Of a stretch of DNA of 64,000 nucleotides, positions 1 through 7,699 are shown one piece after another (within the stretch, counting starts at the first letter, position 1; the number at the start of each line of letters is the position of its first letter). The stretch comes from Flaviflagellibacter rhizophilus (GTDB lineage Bacteria > Pseudomonadota > Alphaproteobacteria > Rhizobiales > Methylopilaceae). A program made the position numbers and the translations under genes. The DNA lies in contig NZ_JAXAFJ010000003.1 in NCBI RefSeq assembly GCF_033898525.1, forward strand, positions 186,001-250,000, written 5' to 3'. Under the pieces are notes generated by a model. It ran no database searches and was not told the DNA's origin. It worked only from the letters and a program-made list of their open reading frames with translations.

Positions 1-53
1 TGCACTGCAAGGCGTGCGGTGAACTGCTGGCGATCCCGAACGACGGTTCCTGA
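1..53 (+). CDS. 3' end of an unknown gene with a Cys-x2-Cys tail
   Basis: The third frame is open from the window edge and ends in TGA at 51-53, giving a C-terminus that reads HCKACGELLAIPNDGS. The C-x2-C pair followed by Gly looks like half of a zinc ribbon, but 16 residues are too few to name a family. It converges on lldD, whose stop lies 3 nt away, which supports a real gene end here. The reading frame could still be chance. Confidence 0.4.
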   Translation, partial: HCKACGELLAIPNDGS

Positions 54-55
54 AC

Positions 56-1261
56 CTAGGCTTCGGTCGGCTCCGGCCGGGGGGCCGTCCGCACGGCGGC
101 GTCCACCGCACTTGCGGCCTGGAACGCAGGATCCGCCAGGATGTCGCCGGTGATCTCCGCAATGGATCGCACGCCGGTCAGCGACATGGCGACCCGCATC
201 TCCTTCTCGAACAAGTCGAGCAGGTTCGTCACGCCGGCTTCGCCCGCCGTCGCGAGCGCCCAGAGGAAGGCGCGGCCCAGCAGCACGCAATCGGCGCCGA
301 GTGCGATCATGCGCACCACGTCGAGCCCGGTGCGGATGCCGGAATCGGCCAGCACTGTGATGTCGCTCTTCACCGCATCGGCGATGGCCGGCAGGGCCTT
401 GGCCGAGGACAGCACGCCGTCGAGCTGGCGCCCGCCATGGTTCGACACCACGATCCCGTCCGCCCCGAAGCGCACCGCGTCCCGGGCGTCATCGGGATCG
501 AGGATGCCCTTGATGATCATCGGGCCCTTCCAGAACTCGCGGATCCATTCGAGGTCCTTCCATGAGATCGACGGGTCGAAATTGTTGCCGAGCCAGGCGA
601 TGTAGTCTTCCAGCCCGGTCGGCTTGCCGAGATAGAGCGAGACATTGCCGAGATCGTGCGGCCGGCCTTTCACGCCGACATCCCACGCCCATTGCGGATG
701 GCGGAGCGCCTGGAAGATGCGGCGCATGGGGCCGCCCTTGCCCGACATGCCGGAATGGCGGTCGCGGTAGCGTGCGCCGGGTACCGGCATGTCGACGGTG
801 AAGGCAAGCGTGGTGATGCCGGCTTCCTGCGCCCGCTCCAGAGCGTGTTTCATGAAGCCCCGGTCGCGCAGCACATAGAGCTGGAACCAGATCGGCGCGC
901 TGCTCTGGCTCTGCACCTCGTGGATGGGGCAGGCCGAGACGGTGGACAGCGTGAACGGAACGCCCTTGCGTGCCGCCGCCCGTGCAGCCTGCACCTCGCC
1001 GCGCCGCGCATACATCCCGCACAGGCCGATCGGTGCGAGGGCCACCGGCATGGCCAGCTTCTGGCCGAACAATTCCGTTTCCAGGCTGAGCGTGGACACG
1101 TCGCGCAGCACGCGCTGCTTGAGCGCGAGACCGGCAAGGTCCTCCACATTGCGGCGCAGCGTGTACTCGCCGTAGGCGCCGCCATCGGCATAGTGGAACA
1201 GGAAGGGCGGCACCTTGCGGCGGGCGGCCTCGCGGTAGTCGGTTGGCGACGAGATGATCAT
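56..1261 (-). CDS. lldD: FMN-dependent L-lactate dehydrogenase / alpha-hydroxy acid oxidase
   Basis: The 401-residue protein matches the FMN alpha-hydroxy acid dehydrogenase family along its whole length. This family oxidises L-lactate or glycolate to the keto acid and passes electrons to the quinone pool or to oxygen. The active-site signature SNHGGRQLDG is present, with the catalytic base at about His275, and is followed by the FMN phosphate-binding stretch ADSGIRTG and the LLGRAF motif. It is the last gene of a minus-strand run glcD-glcE-glcF-lldD, 21 nt after glcF. That context leaves open whether the substrate is lactate, glycolate or another 2-hydroxy acid. Confidence 0.88.
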   Translation of the reverse strand: MIISSPTDYREAARRKVPPFLFHYADGGAYGEYTLRRNVEDLAGLALKQRVLRDVSTLSLETELFGQKLAMPVALAPIGLCGMYARRGEVQAARAAARKGVPFTLSTVSACPIHEVQSQSSAPIWFQLYVLRDRGFMKHALERAQEAGITTLAFTVDMPVPGARYRDRHSGMSGKGGPMRRIFQALRHPQWAWDVGVKGRPHDLGNVSLYLGKPTGLEDYIAWLGNNFDPSISWKDLEWIREFWKGPMIIKGILDPDDARDAVRFGADGIVVSNHGGRQLDGVLSSAKALPAIADAVKSDITVLADSGIRTGLDVVRMIALGADCVLLGRAFLWALATAGEAGVTNLLDLFEKEMRVAMSLTGVRSIAEITGDILADPAFQAASAVDAAVRTAPRPEPTEA

Positions 1262-1282
1262 CTGGCTTGCTCCGGCATTGCC

Positions 1283-2602
1283 TCAGGCGGCATCTGCCGT
1301 TCTGGAATCCATGTTGGAGAGCTTGTCGGGTACAGGACCTCCATAGGCCCAGTCCAGCAGTTCCGCGGTGTGCACGATGGGGATCGCCGTGCCCGACGCG
1401 ATCTGCGTGATGCAGCCGATATTGCCGGCGGCGATGATGTCGGGCGCTATGCTCTCGATGTTGCGCACCTTGCGCTCTTTCAGCCGCCCGGCGATCTCCG
1501 GCTGCAGGATGTTGTAGGTGCCGGCAGACCCGCAGCAGATATGGCCTTCCGGTACGTCGCGCACGGTGAAGCCCGCGCGCTCCAGAAGCAGCTTCGGCGG
1601 CAGCGTGACGTTCTGGCCGTGCTGCAGCGAGCAGGCGGAATGGTAAGCCACCGCCGTGCCGCGCCGCGCCTGCTGCGGAAGGTCGAGCGTCATCAGGTAT
1701 TCGGTGATGTCGAGCGTCTTGCTCGAAACAAGCTTTGCCTTCTCGGCATAGTCGGGATCGCGCTGGAGCAGGTGCGCGTAGTCCTTGATGGTGGTGCCGC
1801 AGCCCGAGGCGGTGATGATGACGGCGTCGAGGCCGCTGGCGATCTCGCGGGCCCAGACATCGACATTGTTGCGGGCCAGCGCCAGCGCCTCCTGCTCGCG
1901 GCCCATATGGTGCGGCAACGCTCCGCAGCAGCCTTCCCCGGCGGCGTGGAACACCTCCACCCCGAACCGCGCCAGCAGCCGCCGCGTGGCGGCATTGATG
2001 CCGGGATCGAGCACGGATTGCGCGCAGCCGCCGAGGATGGCGACGCGGGCGCGCCGGGGCATCGCCAGTTCGGGAGCAGTGGTGTCCGCCCGCTTCAGCG
2101 GCGCGTGCGGCGCGAGGCGCAGCATCGCCGCCAAGCGGGTGAAGGGGCCGCCAAGTGCATCGAAGGCGCCGGCAAGCGGGCGCCCGAGACGGGCGGCACC
2201 CAGCGCCAGTCGGAAGCGGCGGGGATGCGGGAGAACGGCCGAAACGAGCGCGCGCGTCAGCCGGTCCCCTAGCGGGCGCTTGTAGGTGCGCTCCACATGG
2301 GCGCGGCCCATATCGATGAGGTGCATGTAGTCCACGCCCGAGGGGCAGGTGGTGGTGCAGGCGAGGCACGACAGGCAGCGGTCCAGATGGAGGGCGATCT
2401 CCTTGTTGGCCGGCTTGTCGTTCTCCAGCATGTCCTTCATCAGGTAGATGCGGCCGCGCGGGCTGTCGAGCTCGTTGCCGAGTTCCAGATAGGTGGGGCA
2501 TGTCGCGGTGCAGAAGCCGCAATGCACGCATTTGCGGATGATGGCGTCGGCCTCGGCCAGTTCCGGCTGGGCCAGCTGTGCGGCTGAGAATTCGGTGCGC
2601 AT
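1283..2602 (-). CDS. glcF: Glycolate oxidase iron-sulfur subunit GlcF
   Basis: The 439-residue protein carries two ferredoxin-type [4Fe-4S] motifs near the N-terminus, CVHCGFCTATCP and CLSCLACTTTCP. Two CCG (cysteine-rich domain) motifs follow, GEGCCGALPHH and GHICCGSAGT. This is the layout of GlcF, which takes electrons from the GlcD/GlcE flavoproteins during oxidation of glycolate to glyoxylate. The start codon lies 1 nt past the glcE stop, so translation is probably coupled. Length agrees with the family. Confidence 0.93.
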   Translation of the reverse strand: MRTEFSAAQLAQPELAEADAIIRKCVHCGFCTATCPTYLELGNELDSPRGRIYLMKDMLENDKPANKEIALHLDRCLSCLACTTTCPSGVDYMHLIDMGRAHVERTYKRPLGDRLTRALVSAVLPHPRRFRLALGAARLGRPLAGAFDALGGPFTRLAAMLRLAPHAPLKRADTTAPELAMPRRARVAILGGCAQSVLDPGINAATRRLLARFGVEVFHAAGEGCCGALPHHMGREQEALALARNNVDVWAREIASGLDAVIITASGCGTTIKDYAHLLQRDPDYAEKAKLVSSKTLDITEYLMTLDLPQQARRGTAVAYHSACSLQHGQNVTLPPKLLLERAGFTVRDVPEGHICCGSAGTYNILQPEIAGRLKERKVRNIESIAPDIIAAGNIGCITQIASGTAIPIVHTAELLDWAYGGPVPDKLSNMDSRTADAA

Positions 2603-2603
2603 G

Positions 2604-3809
2604 TCAGGTCATCCTGCCGGGGTTCAGGATACCCCCGGGATCGAGGCTGTGTTTCAGGCGGCCGGCGAGGGCGGCGAGCGCGGGCGGCTGCGGCTGGAAG
2701 GCCGCGATATCGGGGAACCTGCCCGCTCCGCGAACCAGAGTGGCGTGGCCACCGGCCGCGGACACGGCAGCCCGGATGGTCCCGGACTGGGCGTCCGCCG
2801 CATCGTCCAGCACTTCGAGCCAGACCAGCCCGCCGGACCAGTCATAGAAATGGCGGACCCGGGCCGAGCGCGCGATCGTCTCGACCATCTCGGCCGCGCG
2901 CGTCGGCGTTACGCTGAGGCGCCAGAGTGGCGTCTCCCCGCCCGCAAAGAAGAGCGCGTCGCGCAGGTGCTGCCACAGGGCGGTGGAGCGCGGCTCCTCG
3001 ATCACGGTGATGTTCGCGCTGGTTCCCAGTCCCTCGATAAGCTTGGCGGTGCGGTAGGTGACCGAGGGGCCGAAGCCCTCCACGCGGAGCAAGGCGACGG
3101 ATTGACCCGAGAGCCCGAAATCTGCTGGCAGCAGGGCCGATGTTCCGGCCGGGATGTGGGCCGCTCCAGAAACTTCCCACGATGAGCCCATGGCGCTGCA
3201 CAGCACTTCCACCGCCGCCGCATCGGGCAGGCCGAGCACGGCGAGGGTGGACGCGGTCTGCGGACGCGGCAGCACCTTGAAGGTGATGTCGGTCACCAGA
3301 GCGAGCGTGCCCCACGATCCAGCGATCCCGCGCGACAGGTCATAACCCGTGACGTTCTTCACCACGCGTCCACCGGCCTTGAAGGGCGTCCCTGCGCCGG
3401 TGACGCCCTTGAGGCCGAGCACGTGGTCGCGGGCGGCACCGGCCTTGATGCGGCGCGGCCCGCTGATATTCCCGAGCAGGATGCCGCCCAGCGTGCCGGA
3501 ACCCGGCTCACGCCCGAACAGCGGCCCCGTGTCCATGGGCTCGAAGGCCAGCGACTGGTCGTGCTCGGCAAGCGTGCGTTCGATCTCCGCCATCGGCGTT
3601 CCGGCACGCGCCGAGAGCACCAGTTCATCGGGCTCGTACAGCGTGATGCCGGAGAGGGCGCTCATATCGACCACATGGTCGGCCACCACGGCACGGCCCC
3701 AGCCGCGCTTGCTGCCGTGGCCGATAAGCTCGACCGTCTCGCCGCGCGAGGCGCAGGCGCGCAGCAGGTCGGCGGCTTCCGTTTCGGATCGGGGGGTGAA
3801 GCTGGCCAT
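2604..3809 (-). CDS. glcE: Glycolate oxidase FAD-binding subunit GlcE
   Basis: The 401-residue protein has the PCMH-type FAD-binding fold in its first half, including GTLGGILLGNISGPRRIKAGAARDHVLG and GGRVVKNVTGYDLSR read as separate short motifs. The C-terminus ends in the family hallmark LDPGGILNPGRM. It is the shorter flavoprotein of the GlcDEF complex, which oxidises glycolate at the membrane. The gene starts 3 nt after glcD stops and ends 1 nt before glcF starts, a tight operon. Confidence 0.92.
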   Translation of the reverse strand: MASFTPRSETEAADLLRACASRGETVELIGHGSKRGWGRAVVADHVVDMSALSGITLYEPDELVLSARAGTPMAEIERTLAEHDQSLAFEPMDTGPLFGREPGSGTLGGILLGNISGPRRIKAGAARDHVLGLKGVTGAGTPFKAGGRVVKNVTGYDLSRGIAGSWGTLALVTDITFKVLPRPQTASTLAVLGLPDAAAVEVLCSAMGSSWEVSGAAHIPAGTSALLPADFGLSGQSVALLRVEGFGPSVTYRTAKLIEGLGTSANITVIEEPRSTALWQHLRDALFFAGGETPLWRLSVTPTRAAEMVETIARSARVRHFYDWSGGLVWLEVLDDAADAQSGTIRAAVSAAGGHATLVRGAGRFPDIAAFQPQPPALAALAGRLKHSLDPGGILNPGRMT

Positions 3810-3812
3810 GGC

Positions 3813-5309
3813 CTAGAACCGCGGGATGTCGGGGAAGGGAAGCGCCCCCTTGTGGATGTGCATGCGGCCCAGCTCCGCGCAGCGGCAGAGCTGCGGAAAT
3901 ACCTTGCCCGGATTCAGCAGCGCCTTCTCGTCGAACGCGCATTTGACGAGTTGCTGCACGGCAAGATCATCCTCGCTGAACATGGTTTCCATCAGGTCGC
4001 GCTTCTCGACGCCGACGCCATGCTCACCGGTCAGCACGCCGCCGACCTCGACGCATAGCCTGAGGATATCCGCGCCGAAGTGCTCCGCCTTTTCGAGGTC
4101 GTTCTCCTTGGCGGCGTCGTACATGATGAGCGGGTGCAGGTTGCCGTCGCCCGCGTGGAACATGTTGGCGACGCCGAGCCCGTACTGCTCGGACATCTCC
4201 TTCATGCGTCGCAGCACGAGCGGCAGCGCCTTGCGGGGGATGGTGCCGTCCATGCAGTAATAGTCGGGCGAGATGCGGCCAATGGCCGGGAAGGCGGCCT
4301 TGCGCCCGGCCCAGAACACCTGCCGCTCGGTTTCCGACTGCGACACGCGCAGATGGGTGGCGCCCTCGTTCCGGGCGATCTCCTCGACGCGGGCGATGAG
4401 GTGATCGACCTCGCCCAGCGGGCCGTCGAGCTCCACGATCAGCAGCGCCTCGACATCCAGCGGATAGCCAGCGTGGACATAGTCCTCGGCGGCGTGGATG
4501 GCGGGGCGGTCCATCATCTCCATGCCGGCCGGAATGATCCCCTCGCCGATGATCGCGGCAACACAGGCGCCCGCGCCCTCGCTGGTGGGGAAGCCGAGCA
4601 GCACGGCGCGTGCGGTCTCCGGTGCCTGAAGGATGCGCACGGTGACCTCGGTGACGAGGCCGAGCAGGCCCTCCGATCCCGTCATCAGGGCGAGGAAGTC
4701 GTAGCCCTCGGAATCGAGATGCTTGCCGCCGAGGCGCACCACCTCGCCGTTCATAAGCACGATCTCGAGCCCCAGCACATTGTTGGTGGTAAGGCCGTAT
4801 TTCAGCGAATGAACGCCGCCGGAGTTCTCGCCGATATTTCCGCCGATGGAGCAGGCGATCTGAGACGAGGGGTCCGGCGCGTAATAGAAGCCGGCATGCA
4901 TGACGGCCTTGGTGATGGCGAGGTTGGTGACGCCCGGCTGCACCACGACGGCGCGGTTCGTGAAGTCGATGTCGAGGATGCGGTTGAACCGCGACATCAC
5001 CAGCAGCACGCTGTCCTCGAGCGGCAGCGCACCGCCCGAGAGCGAGGTGCCGGAGCCGCGCGGCACCACCCGGATGCCCATCTCGTAGCAATAGCGCAGC
5101 ACCTCGGAGACCTGCTGCACCGTCTGCGGCAGCACCACCACCATGGGCATCTGACGGTAGGCTGTCAGGCCGTCGCTCTCGAACGGGCGCAGCCCATCGG
5201 GATGATGCACGACGCCTTCGCCGGGCACGATCCTCTGAAGGGCAGCGACGATCTCGCCGCGGCGTTCGAGAACGCCTTCAAGTGGGGCCGGCATGGCCAG
5301 GAATGTCAT
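3813..5309 (-). CDS. glcD: Glycolate oxidase subunit GlcD, FAD-linked catalytic subunit
   Basis: The 498-residue protein has an FAD_binding_4 domain (PRGSGTSLSGG and SIGGNIGENSGG motifs) and a C-terminal FAD-oxidase domain with MFHAGDGNLHP and GEHGVGVEKR. It is the catalytic partner of GlcE and GlcF. The open frame runs far upstream through the divergent ABC gene, but ATG at 5307-5309 has a GGAG 11 nt upstream and gives the usual family length, so the longer reading is rejected. It is the promoter-proximal gene of the glc operon. Confidence 0.93.
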   Translation of the reverse strand: MTFLAMPAPLEGVLERRGEIVAALQRIVPGEGVVHHPDGLRPFESDGLTAYRQMPMVVVLPQTVQQVSEVLRYCYEMGIRVVPRGSGTSLSGGALPLEDSVLLVMSRFNRILDIDFTNRAVVVQPGVTNLAITKAVMHAGFYYAPDPSSQIACSIGGNIGENSGGVHSLKYGLTTNNVLGLEIVLMNGEVVRLGGKHLDSEGYDFLALMTGSEGLLGLVTEVTVRILQAPETARAVLLGFPTSEGAGACVAAIIGEGIIPAGMEMMDRPAIHAAEDYVHAGYPLDVEALLIVELDGPLGEVDHLIARVEEIARNEGATHLRVSQSETERQVFWAGRKAAFPAIGRISPDYYCMDGTIPRKALPLVLRRMKEMSEQYGLGVANMFHAGDGNLHPLIMYDAAKENDLEKAEHFGADILRLCVEVGGVLTGEHGVGVEKRDLMETMFSEDDLAVQQLVKCAFDEKALLNPGKVFPQLCRCAELGRMHIHKGALPFPDIPRF

Positions 5310-5636
5310 CTTGAGCGAAGCTCCGGGAGGCGTGCTGTTGCCGCGCTGGACGGGGGCTGTCGCTCGCACGCGGCCCAGAAGGCCTTGAAGCCTTCGGCAG
5401 GTTAGAATCGTCCCAGGCACTCGTGTGGTCAAGGCTTGCGGGCGTGTTCGGTACGGTTTGTGATCACGCCGCGCCCGCAGGTTCGGCACGCCGGGAGCAT
5501 TTCCCTTCCAAATGCAGGGCAGCCAAACGCCTGCGGGTCGTTGCGGCCCCGTGGCGGCGGAGTTATCAAGCCTCGACTTCGAGGATCGGCTGGACGCCCG
5601 TGCCTCCTCCACCTCCCGGCACCGCATCGGCGTGAC
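5310..5636. promoter_or_regulatory. Divergent control region between glcD and the ABC exporter
   Basis: This 327-bp gap separates two divergent genes and should hold both promoters. I see no credible gene in it. It contains a perfect 8-bp palindrome GTGATCAC at 5460-5467, which could be an operator half or core, and a short repeated AGCCTT element near 5390. No consensus sigma-70 pair stands out, so the regulatory role is inferred from position. Confidence 0.4.
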
Positions 5637-7358
5637 ATGGACCTGCTGAAACGCTTCTTCGCCTATTACGCGCCTTACAAGGGGCTGTTCGCGCTCGACT
5701 TCTCCTGCGCGGTGCTGTCGGGGCTGCTCGAACTCGGCTTTCCGATGGCGGTGAAGCTGTTCATCGACGACCTGCTGCCCGCGCAGGACTGGACGCTGAT
5801 CCTGCTGGCGGCCGGCGGCCTTCTGGCGATCTACCTGCTCAATACGGGGCTGATGGTGGTGGTCACCTATTGGGGCCACATGCTGGGCATCAACATCGAG
5901 ACGGAGATGCGCCGGAAGGCGTTCGACCATCTGCAGAAGCTGTCCTTCAGCTTCTACGACGAGCAGAAGACCGGCCATCTCGTGGCCCGCATCACCAAGG
6001 ACCTCGAGGAGGTGGGCGAGGTTGCCCATCACGGGCCCGAGGACGTGTTCATCGCGGTGATGACCTTTGTCGGCGCCTTCCTGCTGATGCTCTCCGTCAA
6101 TGTCGAGCTGGCGCTGATCACGGCCGTGATCGTGCCCGTCACGGCTTGGCTGACCAGCCTCTACGGCAGCCGCATGACGCAGAACTTCCGCAAGCTGTTC
6201 GGCCGGGTGGGGGATTTCAACGCCCGCATCGAGGAGAATGTCGGCGGGATGAGGGTGGTGCAGGCTTTCGCCAACGAGGACCACGAGCGGGCTCTTTTCG
6301 CGCGCGATAACGCCAATTACCGCAAGACCAAGCTGGACGCCTACCGCATCATGGCGGCGTCCATGTCGCTGTCCTATCTCGGCATGCGGCTGACGCAGGT
6401 GGTCATCATGATCGCCGGCACATGGTTCGTCATCCGGGGCGAACTGACGAATGGCGGCTTCATCAGCTTCCTCCTGCTGGTCACGGTGTTCTTCCGGCCC
6501 ATCGAGAAGATCAACGCGGTGCTGGAAATTTACCCGAAGGGCATTGCGGGCTTTCAAGGCTACCTGAAGCTGCTCGAAACGGCGCCTGATATCGCCGATC
6601 GCCCCGGCGCCGTGGACGTGCCGGCCCTCAAGGGCGACATCCGCTATGAGGGCGTAACGTTCGGCTATGGCGGCAAGACCCCGGTGCTGAACGGCGTGGA
6701 CCTGCATCTGCGGGCGGGGGAGACGGTAGCCTTTGTCGGTCCGTCGGGTGCTGGCAAGACCACGATCTGCTCGCTGCTGCCCCGCTTCTATGAGGCTCAG
6801 TCCGGCCGGATCACGGTCGACGGCATCGACATCCGGGACATGACGCTCGCCTCACTGCGCCGCCAGATCGGCATCGTGCAGCAGGACGTGTTCCTGTTCG
6901 CCGGCACCATCCGCGAGAACATCGCCTATGGGCGGCTGGATGCTTCCGAGGTCGATATCCTGCAGGCGGCAAGCCGTGCGCGCCTGACCGAGGTGATCGC
7001 GGCCCTGCCGAACGGGCTGGACACCCTGATCGGCGAGCGTGGCGTCAAACTGTCCGGCGGGCAGAAGCAGCGCCTCGCCATCGCGCGCATGTTCCTGAAG
7101 AACCCGCCCATCCTGATCCTGGACGAGGCCACCTCGGCTCTCGACAGCGAGACGGAACAGGCGATCCAGCAGAGCCTCGAACAACTCGCGGTGGGGCGCA
7201 CCACGCTCGTCATCGCGCATCGGCTGGCGACGATCCGCAACGCGGATCGGATCGTGGTGGTGACGCAGGACGGCATCGCGGAGCAGGGCCGGCACGCAGA
7301 CCTCGTCGCACAGCGCGGCGTCTACCGCCGCCTGCACGACACGCAGTTCGCGGTCTGA
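5637..7358 (+). CDS. ABC exporter, fused permease and ATPase (MsbA/LmrA-like)
   Basis: The 573-residue half-transporter has a six-helix ABC membrane domain at roughly residues 1-320 and a nucleotide-binding domain after it. The ATPase has Walker A GPSGAGKTT, signature LSGGQKQR, Walker B ILILDEATSALD and the H-loop AHRLATI. The family works as homodimers that export lipids, drugs or peptides, and the substrate cannot be told from sequence. An in-frame ATG exists at 5436, but the product from 5637 (MDLLKRFF) begins at the conserved start of the fold. No strong ribosome site precedes it. Confidence 0.85.
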   Translation: MDLLKRFFAYYAPYKGLFALDFSCAVLSGLLELGFPMAVKLFIDDLLPAQDWTLILLAAGGLLAIYLLNTGLMVVVTYWGHMLGINIETEMRRKAFDHLQKLSFSFYDEQKTGHLVARITKDLEEVGEVAHHGPEDVFIAVMTFVGAFLLMLSVNVELALITAVIVPVTAWLTSLYGSRMTQNFRKLFGRVGDFNARIEENVGGMRVVQAFANEDHERALFARDNANYRKTKLDAYRIMAASMSLSYLGMRLTQVVIMIAGTWFVIRGELTNGGFISFLLLVTVFFRPIEKINAVLEIYPKGIAGFQGYLKLLETAPDIADRPGAVDVPALKGDIRYEGVTFGYGGKTPVLNGVDLHLRAGETVAFVGPSGAGKTTICSLLPRFYEAQSGRITVDGIDIRDMTLASLRRQIGIVQQDVFLFAGTIRENIAYGRLDASEVDILQAASRARLTEVIAALPNGLDTLIGERGVKLSGGQKQRLAIARMFLKNPPILILDEATSALDSETEQAIQQSLEQLAVGRTTLVIAHRLATIRNADRIVVVTQDGIAEQGRHADLVAQRGVYRRLHDTQFAV

Positions 7359-7374
7359 ACAGGCCGCGAGCCGG

Positions 7375-7680
7375 CTAGACCTTCTTCACGAACTCCGCGC
7401 GAAGGACGAGGCCCTTGATCCCCGGATACCGGCAGTCGATCTCCTGATCGTCGCCGGTGAGGCGGATGGACTTGATCATCGTGCCGCGCTTCAGCACCTG
7501 GCCCGCGCCCTTGACCGTGAGGTCCTTGACGAGGGTCACGCTGTCGCCGTCGCTCAGGAGCGTGCCCATCGCATCGCGGACTTCGACGCCTGTGGGCTGC
7601 GCGGCCGCGGCGCTCTCCTGCGGGCTGAGCCATTCGCCGGTGGCTTCGTCGTAGACGTAGTCGTCACTGCTGTCGGTCAT
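7375..7680 (-). CDS. PhnA-domain protein lacking the N-terminal zinc ribbon
   Basis: The 101-residue protein matches the C-terminal PhnA/YjdM domain, recognisable from LLSDGDSVTLVKDLTVKGAG, the IRLTGD stretch with IDCRYPG, and the terminal EFVKKV. E. coli YjdM has a Cys-rich zinc ribbon in front, and here that part is replaced by a short acidic leader, MTDSSDDYVYDEATGEW, with no Cys pairs. Despite the historical name, a role in phosphonate use is not established. It converges on the ABC exporter gene. Confidence 0.8.
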   Translation of the reverse strand: MTDSSDDYVYDEATGEWLSPQESAAAAQPTGVEVRDAMGTLLSDGDSVTLVKDLTVKGAGQVLKRGTMIKSIRLTGDDQEIDCRYPGIKGLVLRAEFVKKV

Positions 7681-7699
7681 GGCGCAGCTATACCCTTTT

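Noticed and set aside
489..2531. 680-residue minus-strand frame across lldD and glcF
   Set aside because: It is Arg and Ala rich and overlaps two well supported genes in another frame.
5310..6707. N-terminal extension of glcD running under the ABC exporter
   Set aside because: The glcD start at 5309 gives the normal length and has a ribosome site. The extension is antisense to the exporter ATPase and has no GlcD features.
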